Source: Alteribacter lacisalsi (lineage in GTDB: Bacteria > Bacillota > Bacilli > Bacillales > Salisediminibacteriaceae). From it: a stretch of 64,000 nt of DNA. Made by a program: the position numbers and the translations under genes. Location: the NCBI RefSeq assembly GCF_003226345.1, contig NZ_PDOF01000003.1, positions 62,001 to 126,000 of the forward strand, given 5' to 3'. Of the stretch, positions 15,624 through 24,509 are shown piece by piece (within the stretch, counting starts at the first letter, position 1; the number at the start of each line of letters is the position of its first letter). Under the pieces are notes generated by a model. The model saw nothing but the letters and a program-made list of their open reading frames with translations, ran no database searches and had not been told where the DNA came from.

Positions 15624-18600
15624 TTATTCAAAATAGCTTTTCACTTCATCAGATACAGCGTTTGGTCCACCGAAGATATAAGCGCGCTCGACAGGGCTGC
15701 TGTCAAGGTGTGCTTCTACTGCAGCTGGAAGGCTGTCTCTGCTCGTAAGAAGAATCGGCATGTCATGATCAAGTGCAAAGCGTCCTGCTGACAGAGCATC
15801 AGGGAATGTCTGACCGCTGGCAATACCGGTCTTCTCAGCGTTCGGGAAGAACGTGCTCTTCACGGCAACAGACGTTTCATATCGGTTGCTGCCATATACG
15901 CGTGCAACACTTGCGCCGGCGTTAACGAGCTCGGCAACGGCGTCGTTTGGTACCGCTGCAGGTCCGCCGATCACGGTCACAGTGCTGATTCCCTGCTCCG
16001 TTACGTAAGCATGGATATCATCACTTAGTACGCTGCTGCTCCAGTTCAGGAGGATCGGTGTTTCCGTTTTAGCTGCGAAAGGCACAATTGACAGCGCATC
16101 CGCAAAGTCTGCACCGGAAACAACGAACACTTCGTCAGCATCAGGATTTACAAGGTTTGCAATCTCAATGGACGTCTGTGCACGGTTCTCCCCGTATACC
16201 CGTTCCACATCAAATTCTGCATCAAATGCCTCATAGATGGCTGCATCAACAGCTGCTTCTCCGCCAAGGACAATGACTTCTCCGTCCGCCTTAAGAAGCT
16301 CAGCAGTTTTGTCCATCGCAGCGGCAACACGCGCTTCGTCCGGATGAACAAGAAGAACGGTTCCGTTCAGGCTCTGGTTAAGCGCACCGCCGGCAAGGGC
16401 ATCTGCGAAGTTGGAGCCGGAAGCAAGGAATACATAGTCAAGAGAGTTGTTTTCGATTTCATCAGCAAGAGCAAGAGATGTTTCATAACGGTCCTCTCCA
16501 TAGATACGGCGGACGTTGTCCTCTTCTTCCTCTTCTTCAGCAGGAACAATATCGTCCTCGCCTCGTGGTTTTACCTGAACCGTGTCATGGAAGCGGCTGG
16601 ATAGTCCTGTCACATCCACTACGTCACCATTTTCAAAGGCAAAGCTGTCGTAGTCAAGTCCTGTACGGTTATCCACACGGATCAGGATGGATTCATCGCC
16701 GGAAACAGCGTCGAATTCAAATGTTCCAAAGTTTCCTTGTGCCTGAAGGTTTTCAATGGTAACGTCGGAAAGTTTAACGAGCTGTGACTCGTTTTCAACT
16801 CCTACTTCCGAAGGAGTAAGTTCAAGTGGTGCCGGTACGTCTGCTGTACCTGTTACTTCTACATTTTCAAGGTTTGAGATCTGCAGTTCACCGTTAAACG
16901 CATCGCGCTCACCGGTAAGCAGAACCGTGTCGCCTTTTTCAACACCTTCATCGTCTGTGTGGTATACGTAAATACCTGCTGTCTCATCCTGAAGATAGAA
17001 GCCGTATGCTCCCCATCCACCGGGATTTGAAGTGACAGTTCCTTCAACAGTTACCTTTTCACCATTTGGAATCTCGCGAGCTTCTGCGATGGAAACCGGT
17101 TCGTAAGGATCTTCTTCTTCACCTACAAAGTCAAAAGAAGTCGCTCCCTGGAGTCCCGGCCGCTGAAAGTAAGCCTGCAGGCTGCCATCAACAAGTACAC
17201 GCTCACCCACATTTTCAGGATTTGATGAAAGTCCGAAGTTGCCGCGGAAGGAAGCTGGCACCTGGACGAAAAGCATGTTGTCAAGGTTCGTCTCATCTGC
17301 GGAATCAGCCATGGCAAAGTTAAAGTCATTGGCAAACGGAGGTGTGAAGTTCACATTGTTTGTGGATGTAATGTGACCAACAATGTAACCCACGACTTCA
17401 GCATCCTGTCCCTGGTTTTCAATTGCTTCCGCTACAGTCAGGGCATCGCCCGGTACCGGACCTGGTCCAGGACCATCGCCTTCTTTGTAGTCAATTGAAA
17501 TTCTTTCACCTTCAACATAATCAATCGGTCCTTCGTGGTTTTCCACATATTCAACAATGGATTCCCACACTTTACCGTAGTCATCATTTACGTTTTCATC
17601 ACCGAGGTTGTAGAAGCCCTGTCCATGCATGAAATCGTTGTAACCCACATGGAATACGTCTTCATCTTCAACCGGTGTTCCGTCTTCAAAAAAGAGATTG
17701 ATAGAGTCGAAACGGTCTGACGTTTCATCTCCTTCCACAAGCTCATATTTCAGGCCGGAAACCTGCACGTCCACACCGCCATGGTAGTTGGCCTGACCAA
17801 GGAGAACTTCTTTCATGCGGTCCCCTGTTGTATCCACTGTTACAATTTCGTTTCCGAAACCGTCAAGGCCTTCAATCATTTTATCCGTGATGGGACCTGG
17901 TGCGATGTTCCCATCAATGGACGAAGCGTTAAGAATGGCTGCGTCTGCATCTGTTTTTTCACGGACAGAATCGGTATAGAGGTTGCCAAGTCCGCTGTCC
18001 CCTAGAGCGTTGTTAACAGAGCTTAGACCATTTTCAGTTTCACCGATGATTTCACCTTCGATCGGTGCCTCATCAGATACGCTGATGCTGATTCTGCCTT
18101 CGTTTGAAGGATAATCAATATCTTCGCCGGCTTCTGTAAGCTGTTCAGCGAAGTCCATCATCGCATCAGTCATCAGACCCACATCGTCAACGTGCTCACC
18201 TTCAAAGCTGTATCCGCCACCGCCGGTACCGATGTAATCAGCTACGGAAACTCTGTAGGTTGCATCCATATCAAGCGGCTCTCCGTCCACTGTCATTTCT
18301 GCATCATAAAAGTTTCCTGAATCGTATGTGAAAATATCGTAATGGAGACCGGAAGTCTGTAAATCTACTGAATTACGACGGCTGTATGAGAATTCAATCA
18401 CATCGTACACAGCCTGACCGGTCATTTCAAATACCATAATCTGATTAGCAAAAGGCTCTACCGTATAAATATCGCGGCGCGTCAAAGCACCTGTTCCGAT
18501 ATCTGCACGGATGCCACCGTTGTTTGTAAGCGCGATATCCGCATCGCCCGCTTCTCTCATCGCATCCGTCCAGAAGTTGCCCAGAGGAGCGTCACGGACC

Positions 18601-19580
18601 GTACGTCCTGCTCTTGAAAGTCCAGTGTTGGAATACCCAATCTCATAGTCAAGGTACTCACCCATGAGTTCGTTCCAGTAATCGATAATCTCCTGCGTTG
18701 GTTCATGTACGTCGGTTAGGGCACTTGTCCCCTGGAGGAAGCCTTCCACACCAGTTACTTCCCGTGTATCTTCGTCAACAGAAATTGTCAGGTTACCAAC
18801 ATCGGTACCATTCGCCCCTGCCTGAACGATTGGCGTACCGTTCACAACCTGCGGAGATGTTAGTCTCGTGTGGGAGTGCCCTCCGATGATAATATCGAAA
18901 AAGTCCACCTGTTCTGCAAGTTTACGGTCCTCAGTGTAGCCGTGGTGGGTAAGGGCTACAAAAACGTCCACTTCGTCTGCTTTGTGCGCATACTCTGCTG
19001 CAGTAGCAAACGGATCGTGGAAATCAATTCCCACAATGCCGGCCGGTGCTGTGGATGGAGGTGTTTCAGTTAGACCGAGAATCCCAACAGTAACACCATC
19101 AAGGTCAAACTCAATGTAAGGATCCGGCTGCTCAATAGCAATCGAGTCATCAACTACTTCCATATTGGCACTAATCCAAGGAAAATCTGATTCTTCCTCG
19201 CGAAGAGCAAAGTTCTCCTGGCCGTAGTCAAATTCATGGTTCCCAATAACCATCGCATCAAGTTCCATAGAGTTTAAAACTTCAACAATTGGCTTGCCAT
19301 ACTCTAAATCTACTACCGGGTTTCCACTAAATATATCCCCGGCATCAAGGTATAGACTGTATTCTGCCGCTTCTCGTTCCGCGTTTATGTAAGCTGCGGC
19401 TTTTCCAAGCGGATCAATGGCTGAATGAATGTCATTTGTGTGTAAAATCTTCAGTTCCAAATCACTGCTTTCCTCCGCCTGAGCGGTGGTAACCCCAATT
19501 GCACCTGTCAACGTCTGGAAGACAAGGGCAAAAACCAAAAACAAAGCAAACATCTGTTTGAATCCTGGTTGTTTTCTCAT
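15624..19580 (-). CDS. Secreted 5'-nucleotidase with CWB2 cell-wall anchors
   Basis: A 1318-residue, very acidic surface enzyme. Residues 1-35 are a signal peptide (cut likely after TTAQA). Residues 41-280 are a metallophosphatase domain with HTNDIH (47-52), LDAGD, GNHEFD (113-118), LTHHG and GGHSH. A 5'-nucleotidase C domain follows with ALTNNGGIRADIGTGAL (about 310-500), and then a second, altered copy (about 510-700). Next come a DUF6359-like segment, a YhcR-type OB-fold (SIAEAREIPNGEKVTVEGTV) and, after a Glu-rich linker, three CWB2 repeats (RIYGEDRYETS, RVYGENRAQTS, RVYGSNRYETS). It should release phosphate from nucleotides at the cell surface while bound to wall polymers. ATG 19580 follows AGGAGGGG. 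Confidence 0.93.
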   Translation of the reverse strand: MRKQPGFKQMFALFLVFALVFQTLTGAIGVTTAQAEESSDLELKILHTNDIHSAIDPLGKAAAYINAEREAAEYSLYLDAGDIFSGNPVVDLEYGKPIVEVLNSMELDAMVIGNHEFDYGQENFALREEESDFPWISANMEVVDDSIAIEQPDPYIEFDLDGVTVGILGLTETPPSTAPAGIVGIDFHDPFATAAEYAHKADEVDVFVALTHHGYTEDRKLAEQVDFFDIIIGGHSHTRLTSPQVVNGTPIVQAGANGTDVGNLTISVDEDTREVTGVEGFLQGTSALTDVHEPTQEIIDYWNELMGEYLDYEIGYSNTGLSRAGRTVRDAPLGNFWTDAMREAGDADIALTNNGGIRADIGTGALTRRDIYTVEPFANQIMVFEMTGQAVYDVIEFSYSRRNSVDLQTSGLHYDIFTYDSGNFYDAEMTVDGEPLDMDATYRVSVADYIGTGGGGYSFEGEHVDDVGLMTDAMMDFAEQLTEAGEDIDYPSNEGRISISVSDEAPIEGEIIGETENGLSSVNNALGDSGLGNLYTDSVREKTDADAAILNASSIDGNIAPGPITDKMIEGLDGFGNEIVTVDTTGDRMKEVLLGQANYHGGVDVQVSGLKYELVEGDETSDRFDSINLFFEDGTPVEDEDVFHVGYNDFMHGQGFYNLGDENVNDDYGKVWESIVEYVENHEGPIDYVEGERISIDYKEGDGPGPGPVPGDALTVAEAIENQGQDAEVVGYIVGHITSTNNVNFTPPFANDFNFAMADSADETNLDNMLFVQVPASFRGNFGLSSNPENVGERVLVDGSLQAYFQRPGLQGATSFDFVGEEEDPYEPVSIAEAREIPNGEKVTVEGTVTSNPGGWGAYGFYLQDETAGIYVYHTDDEGVEKGDTVLLTGERDAFNGELQISNLENVEVTGTADVPAPLELTPSEVGVENESQLVKLSDVTIENLQAQGNFGTFEFDAVSGDESILIRVDNRTGLDYDSFAFENGDVVDVTGLSSRFHDTVQVKPRGEDDIVPAEEEEEEDNVRRIYGEDRYETSLALADEIENNSLDYVFLASGSNFADALAGGALNQSLNGTVLLVHPDEARVAAAMDKTAELLKADGEVIVLGGEAAVDAAIYEAFDAEFDVERVYGENRAQTSIEIANLVNPDADEVFVVSGADFADALSIVPFAAKTETPILLNWSSSVLSDDIHAYVTEQGISTVTVIGGPAAVPNDAVAELVNAGASVARVYGSNRYETSVAVKSTFFPNAEKTGIASGQTFPDALSAGRFALDHDMPILLTSRDSLPAAVEAHLDSSPVERAYIFGGPNAVSDEVKSYFE

Positions 19581-19617
19581 ATTCCCCTCCTAATAAATGT
19601 CCTGCAACGATAATAGT

Positions 19618-19676
19618 ATAATACATATTTCGAGCCAGCTTTACTATTTTGTTAAAAAAGTGTGAAAAATTATGAA
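19618..19676 (-). promoter_or_regulatory. Possible PhoP box and promoter of the nucleotidase gene
   Basis: On the minus strand three half-sites TTCATA, TTCACA and TTAACA (plus-strand positions 19671-19676, 19661-19666, 19650-19655) repeat every 10-11 bp, as in PhoP boxes (TT[ATC]A[CT]A with about 5-bp gaps). A TATTAT -10 candidate lies at 19618-19623, placing the nearest half-site around -41. There is no good -35, consistent with an activated promoter. Confidence 0.5.
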
Positions 19677-19763
19677 TTTTTCATCTTGTATATTCATATA
19701 TTACGACTTATTCTGACAATACCACATATTTATTACATAATTTTCTATTAAAATTCCACTTAA

Positions 19764-19799
19764 AAAGAGCCTCCCCAGCTATTCGGCTGTGAGGCTCTT
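19764..19799 (-). terminator. Terminator after ugd
   Basis: Minus-strand stem AAGAGCCTC...AGC / GCTGGGGAGGCTCTT followed by TTTAA. Confidence 0.75.
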
Positions 19800-19864
19800 C
19801 TCTCATTCTATGGCTCTTTTAAAAAATTGTGTTATCTACGGGCCGCTTTCCGCTGCCGCTTATT

Positions 19865-21220
19865 CTATAACCCTTGAACTTTATCATAATACGCTGCTGT
19901 TTTTACGACTTCTTCCGGGTAAACAGAACGCCTGCCGACAGAGTGATATTCAATCCCTGCACTTTTTACATCTTCTTCAGTGAAGACGTTTCTTTCATCA
20001 AAGAGAATGTTCTGAGAGCAGAGAGATGCAATCATGCTCAGATCCATCTGTTTGAATTCATCCCATTCCGTTACGAGAAATACACTGTCACTTCCATCAA
20101 GAGACTCTTTCAGATCATTGGCGGTCACTACGGTTTCAGGGAGCAGCGGAGCAGCTTTTTCTGCAGCTACAGGATCATAAACCGTCACGTTCGCGCCTTC
20201 TTCCATAAGGCTCTCAATAATACTCAGGGAAGGAGCTTCGCGCATGTCATCTGTTCCCGGTTTAAAGCTTAGACCCAGCAATGTGATGTTCATATCCTTA
20301 AGGCTGCCGAAACGAAACAGGGCTTTTTCAACAAGCAGATTTTTCTGCTGATCGTTCACATGATCCGTTGCCTTTCCATAAGTAAATTCATAGCCCGCCT
20401 CTTCTGCAATACGGGTAAGTGCTTTTGTATCCTTTGGAAAACACGAACCGCCATAGCCGATTCCGGCTTTCAGAAAGTCAGGGCTGATCCGTCTATCCAT
20501 ACCCATCCCTTTAGCCACCTTAGTAACATCGGCACCGATTCGGTCAGCAATCTGAGCCATCTCATTAATGAAGCTGATTTTCATGGCAAGAAAGGTGTTG
20601 GATGCATATTTAATCAATTCAGCACTTTCAAGATCTGTACGGAGAACAGGAACTTCGAGTGGTGCGAACAGCTTTTCCACAAGATCACCTGCACGAATGT
20701 CCTCTGCCCCGATTATCAGCCTGTCAGCATGAAAGGTATCATAAACAGCCGATCCCTGCCGGAGAAATTCCGGATTGGATACAACCGCAATGTCTGTCCC
20801 TGCAGGGGCTTTGTCTGCCACCCACTGCTTTACTTTCCTGTTTGTCCCTGGCGGTACGGTACTTTTCGTTACTACCACCGTTCGCCCTGAGATAACATCT
20901 CCGATACTTTCAGCTGCCGCTCTAACAAACGTCAGATTCGCTTTTCCCTCGCTGTCCTCAGGCGTTCCTACTGCGATAAAAACAACATCGGCCTGCGGGC
21001 ACCCCTCGTCGTAAGCTGTTGTAAAGGTCAGTCTGCCTTCATCAATGCAGGCCGACAACATAGGACCGAGCCCCTCTTCATGAATGGTTGGTATTCCCCC
21101 TGCAAGTTTCGCAACTTTTTCAGGGTCTTTATCGATACAGGTCACCTGATGACCGAGCCGCGCCAGTACGACGCCTGTTACAAGACCAACATAGCCCGTC
21201 CCTACTACTGCTGCCTTCAT
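19865..21220 (-). CDS. ugd: UDP-glucose 6-dehydrogenase
   Basis: A 451-residue NAD enzyme that oxidises UDP-glucose to UDP-glucuronate for teichuronic acid or capsule. N-terminal Rossmann motif [13 protein letters not shown], central EFLRQGSA, and the catalytic Cys in [16 protein letters not shown]; the C-terminal UDP-binding domain ends with FDERN. Equivalent to TuaD/Ugd of Bacillus and of normal length. Its ATG overlaps the galU stop by four bases (ATGA), so the two are translationally coupled and channel glucose-1-phosphate to UDP-glucuronate. No glycosyltransferase genes follow in this window. Confidence 0.95.
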   Translation of the reverse strand: MKAAVVGTGYVGLVTGVVLARLGHQVTCIDKDPEKVAKLAGGIPTIHEEGLGPMLSACIDEGRLTFTTAYDEGCPQADVVFIAVGTPEDSEGKANLTFVRAAAESIGDVISGRTVVVTKSTVPPGTNRKVKQWVADKAPAGTDIAVVSNPEFLRQGSAVYDTFHADRLIIGAEDIRAGDLVEKLFAPLEVPVLRTDLESAELIKYASNTFLAMKISFINEMAQIADRIGADVTKVAKGMGMDRRISPDFLKAGIGYGGSCFPKDTKALTRIAEEAGYEFTYGKATDHVNDQQKNLLVEKALFRFGSLKDMNITLLGLSFKPGTDDMREAPSLSIIESLMEEGANVTVYDPVAAEKAAPLLPETVVTANDLKESLDGSDSVFLVTEWDEFKQMDLSMIASLCSQNILFDERNVFTEEDVKSAGIEYHSVGRRSVYPEEVVKTAAYYDKVQGL

Positions 21221-22101
21221 GTAAGTACCCCTCTTTGCTTTAAGACTTCAATGTATTCCGTCACATCATCACGCAGGTCATCACGAAGCATGGCAAAATC
21301 GATCGTCGCTTTTATAAAACCGAGTTTATCTCCGATATCATAGCGGTGGCCTTCAAACGTACATGCCATGACGGCCTGGGTCTCGTTAAGCATGCGAATG
21401 GCATCAGTCAGCTGGATCTCATTTCCCGCTCCAGGTTCAATCGATTCGAGAATATCAAAAATCTCCGGGCGGAGAATATACCTTCCCATAATCGCCAGAT
21501 TAGAAGGCGCTTCCTCGACCGAAGGCTTCTCTACAAGATCTTCGATATGAAGCACGCCGCTCTGAACCTCACCTGACTGCGGGGCAACGACCCCGTATTT
21601 TGAGACGTCAGCCCCGTTTACTTCCTGTACACCCACAACTGATGTTTTAAACCGGTCATACACATCGTTAAGCTGCTTCAGACATGGCGTGCTGCTCTGC
21701 ACAATATCGTCTCCTAGAAGCACCGCAAAAGGCTCTTCCCCAATAAATTTCCGGGCACAGCTTATCGCGTGGCCAAGCCCTTTCGGCTCCTTCTGTCTGA
21801 TGTAGTGGATGTTGGCAATATCACTGATTCCCTGAACGTCCTCGAGCAGATCAAGTTTTTCTTTCATTCTCAGCGTTTCTTCCAGTTCGTAAGATTTATC
21901 AAAATGATCCTCAATAGCTCTTTTTCCTCTTCCCGTTACAATGATGATATCTTCGATTCCTGAAGCAGCTGCTTCTTCAACGATATATTGAATGGCAGGC
22001 TTATCCACGATTGGCAGCATCTCTTTCGGCTGAGCTTTTGTTGCCGGCAGAAAACGGGTGCCAAGGCCTGCAGCAGGAATAATGGCTTTTTTTACTTTCA
22101 A
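21217..22101 (-). CDS. galU: UTP--glucose-1-phosphate uridylyltransferase
   Basis: A 294-residue nucleotidyltransferase forming UDP-glucose. N-terminal [27 protein letters not shown] is the signature, with LLGDDIV and a Lys-containing VEKP(S) region later. The start is TTG 22101, because GGAGGTG lies just upstream; the longer frame to 22161 would begin inside the leader and lacks a site. First gene of galU-ugd. Equivalent to GtaB of B. subtilis. Confidence 0.94.
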   Translation of the reverse strand: MKVKKAIIPAAGLGTRFLPATKAQPKEMLPIVDKPAIQYIVEEAAASGIEDIIIVTGRGKRAIEDHFDKSYELEETLRMKEKLDLLEDVQGISDIANIHYIRQKEPKGLGHAISCARKFIGEEPFAVLLGDDIVQSSTPCLKQLNDVYDRFKTSVVGVQEVNGADVSKYGVVAPQSGEVQSGVLHIEDLVEKPSVEEAPSNLAIMGRYILRPEIFDILESIEPGAGNEIQLTDAIRMLNETQAVMACTFEGHRYDIGDKLGFIKATIDFAMLRDDLRDDVTEYIEVLKQRGVLT

Positions 22102-22159
22102 AGGTGCACCTCCGTCACAGCTTGGAATTGTTGTGATATGATCTGGTGTTCTTACGTCC

Positions 22160-22220
22160 ATTATAAAAGGCTATACCCGCCAGCTTTCACGATTAACAGA
22201 TTTTTAGCAATCTCTTAATA
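22160..22220 (-). promoter_or_regulatory. galU promoter region with TTAACA-type direct repeats
   Basis: A minus-strand TATAAT (22160-22165) is the likely -10, with GTGAAA/TGAAAG as weak -35. Upstream, on the plus strand, TTAACA (22193-22198), TTAGCA (22204-22209) and TTAATA (22215-22220) repeat exactly every 11 bp, like PhoP half-sites but in the orientation opposite to galU. Confidence 0.4.
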
Positions 22221-22255
22221 TTTTTCCTTTTTCACCCTTTTATTCGGGATAAAAA

Positions 22256-22294
22256 ACCGCCCCGGGCTGTTCATTTCGAAGGCCCGGGGCGGTT
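22256..22294 (-). terminator. Terminator after secY
   Basis: Very strong minus-strand hairpin ACCGCCCCGGGCC / GCCCGGGGCGGTT followed by TTTTTA. Confidence 0.92.
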
Positions 22295-22306
22295 GGTGTA
22301 AAGTTA

Positions 22307-23608
22307 TTATGAAGTTTTCTTAAGGAAGCCTGTGTACTTACGGTCAATCAGCTGGCTCTCAATCCGTTTCATCGTATCAAGCGCAACTGCTACAACAATG
22401 AGAAGACCTGTTCCGCCGATATGAACTGCTGACGGAAGACCGAGTCCGACCGTGAAAAATACCGGTACAACAGATACAGCTGCAAGGAAAAGTGCTCCTA
22501 CAAATGTAAGTCGGTAAAGCACACGTGTAATATACTTCTCGGTCGCTTTTCCTGGACGGATGCCTGGAATGTAGCCGCCCTGACGCTTCAGGTTGTCTGC
22601 CATCTGTTCGGGATTGACCTGAACAAATGTATAGAAGTACGTAAACCCGATAATGAGCAGGGCGAAGACAACGAAGCCGACCGGCTGTGTCTGATCAAAA
22701 TTCTGTACGACCCAGGCTGCTGCACCATTATCCGGACCGAAGAAATTCGCAATCGTCGGCGGGAAAATGAAGAGCGACATGGCGAAGATCACCGGTATAA
22801 CACCGGCAGAGTTTACTTTCAGCGGCAGGTGAGTCGACTGTCCGCCTGTCGGACGTCCTCCGGCAGCCATCTTCTTGGCATACTGTACAGGAATTTTACG
22901 AAGCGCCTGTACAACGTAAATGACGCCGACCACAAGAGCAAGAATAGCAACGAGCAGAAGGCCGATAATCGCGATATTAAGGAAGAGCTGTTCGCCTGCT
23001 CCCTGAATATAAGTAGCATACAGCTGGTTCACACCACCTGGAATAGCAGCGGCAATACCAGCAAAAATCAGGATAGAAATCCCGTTTCCTACACCCTTAA
23101 GTGTGATATGCTCGCCGAGCCACATCAGAAATGCCGTTCCGGCAGTGAGTGTCAGCGCGATCAGCAGATACGTAAGAATGCTGGGATCAGGTACGAGTCC
23201 AGGCATGAGGTTGTTAAACCCGATACTCATTCCAAGTGCCTGAACAAACGCAATTCCGATTGTTCCGTAACGGGTAACCTGCGCAAGCTTTTTACGGCCG
23301 GATTCCCCTTCTTTACCCCATTCAGCAAACTTCGGCACCACGTCCATACGAAGAAGCTGAACAATAATGGAAGCTGTAATGTAAGGCATGATTCCCGTGG
23401 CAAAAATCGAGAAGTTCTCCAGGGCACCGCCTCCAAAAGTGTTCAGGAAGCCGAGCGCAGCCATACCTTCAAAATTCAGCACGTCCGAGTTTACACCCGG
23501 CGCCGGAATATGGGCTCCGATTCTGAAAACAACGAGCATCAATAATGTGAAAATAATCTTGTTGCGAAGATCCCCCACACGAAAAATGTTACGAAATGAA
23601 CCAAACAT
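22307..23608 (-). CDS. secY: Preprotein translocase SecY (stand-alone copy)
   Basis: A 433-residue ten-helix translocon channel protein, highly like the housekeeping SecY of Bacilli: N-terminal RNKIIFTLLMLVVFRIGAHIPAPG, the plug region after helix 1, GGALENFSIFATGIMPYITASI, KVNSAGVIPVIFA, and the cytoplasmic loop FVQVNPEQMADNLKRQGGYIPGIRPG. In Bacilli the essential secY lies in the ribosomal protein operon between rplO and adk; here no ribosomal genes are near and it has its own promoter and terminator. It is therefore probably a second SecY. ATG 23608 follows GAGGTG. No secA2 or accessory Sec genes are seen beside it. Confidence 0.93.
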   Translation of the reverse strand: MFGSFRNIFRVGDLRNKIIFTLLMLVVFRIGAHIPAPGVNSDVLNFEGMAALGFLNTFGGGALENFSIFATGIMPYITASIIVQLLRMDVVPKFAEWGKEGESGRKKLAQVTRYGTIGIAFVQALGMSIGFNNLMPGLVPDPSILTYLLIALTLTAGTAFLMWLGEHITLKGVGNGISILIFAGIAAAIPGGVNQLYATYIQGAGEQLFLNIAIIGLLLVAILALVVGVIYVVQALRKIPVQYAKKMAAGGRPTGGQSTHLPLKVNSAGVIPVIFAMSLFIFPPTIANFFGPDNGAAAWVVQNFDQTQPVGFVVFALLIIGFTYFYTFVQVNPEQMADNLKRQGGYIPGIRPGKATEKYITRVLYRLTFVGALFLAAVSVVPVFFTVGLGLPSAVHIGGTGLLIVVAVALDTMKRIESQLIDRKYTGFLKKTS

Positions 23609-23776
23609 ACGTGCACCTCAATCCCTTCTGATGTCCTCTCCTGAAAAGAAGCTTGAATTTTCCTTGGCAGTCTATGTCTGCCCGGGTGAAGATGGGCTGC
23701 TTTTATCTCTTTGTCAGCAGCCGTAAAAGCGGTTTGTTTACCCCGTTCAAGAAAGCTATAAACGTAATATTCTCTT

Positions 23777-23782
23777 ATTCTA
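23777..23782 (-). promoter_or_regulatory. Extended -10 of the secY promoter
   Basis: Minus-strand TGCTAGAAT gives an extended -10 (TGnTAGAAT) about 170 bp upstream of secY; no good -35 is present. The 160-nt leader contains no recognised riboswitch. The rest of the gap to 24248 is AT-rich at its left end and shows no convincing gene. Confidence 0.45.
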
Positions 23783-24248
23783 GCACAAAACCCCCATATT
23801 TTTTGATTATTTTTTATATTCGACAAAATTACTTTTATATTTCTGTCCGTTAAGATTAATTTTCAACATATTACAACGAAAGTCACCGATAATAGTAACT
23901 GTTTTTACGCCTAAATATCTAGTTACTTATACCTACCGATAATGTATCTACCCGTTCTGAAATCAGCTGTGATTTCCTTTTTATTCCCTTGAGACCGGGA
24001 ATTTTTTTCACTTCTCTCCGGTGTCTCCTTCGTGGTCAGCCTATTGTGGACTCTTCCAGGGCGGTTCAAGTTGTGATGCAAAAGGAGCATTTTTAAAACA
24101 GTGGTCTGAATCGGTGTAAACACGCACTCTATATGAGTAAACTGCCCCTGTTCAGCAAAAATCATATACTCTATGAAAAACAGCACTAAAAAGAGACATC
24201 TGAGCGATGCCTCTGTCATGTATGCTTCTATTTATGGCTGCGGATTCC

Positions 24249-24410
24249 CTATATAGAGAAAGTTGAGTGGTCTTTTTTTATTCCGTAGTCTGACAGTAGT
24301 TCAATCAGTTCCTCGACAGCGACCTCGTATAGCTGACGACCGTCCTTAAACTTGTAGATTCCAAGGGCCAGGCATTCACTGATGAGATTGTCTTTCTTTG
24401 CGCTTGCCAT
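24249..24410 (-). CDS. Small FbpA-like protein (Fur-regulated basic protein family)
   Basis: A 53-residue protein with ATG 24410 placed after AAGGAGG. The stretch LISECLALGIYKFKDGRQL followed by YEVAVEELIELLSDYG has the pattern of the FbpA family (LIxxLxxLGIYK...DGRQLYELxLxELE). In B. subtilis FbpA/FbpB/FbpC are Fur-controlled helpers of the iron-sparing response. Here the charge is not strongly basic and I see no Fur box upstream, so only the fold-level family is suggested. It follows the V4R-STAS gene by 99 bp on the same strand. Confidence 0.6.
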   Translation of the reverse strand: MASAKKDNLISECLALGIYKFKDGRQLYEVAVEELIELLSDYGIKKDHSTFSI

Positions 24411-24509
24411 TACTGCTCCTCCTTAAAAAATCTCTCGCTTCCCCAAAGTTCTTATTCCCTCACTCACGATTTTAAAACCCACGAAAAGGAAAATAACCGG
24501 TTCAGCAGA

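Noticed and set aside
23923-24219. 98-codon minus-strand frame in the gap upstream of secY
   Set aside because: No ribosome site, odd composition and no recognisable motif; the gap looks non-coding.
24411-24509. Fur box upstream of the FbpA-like gene
   Set aside because: No match to GATAATGATTATCATTATC or a recognisable half of it in the 99-bp gap.
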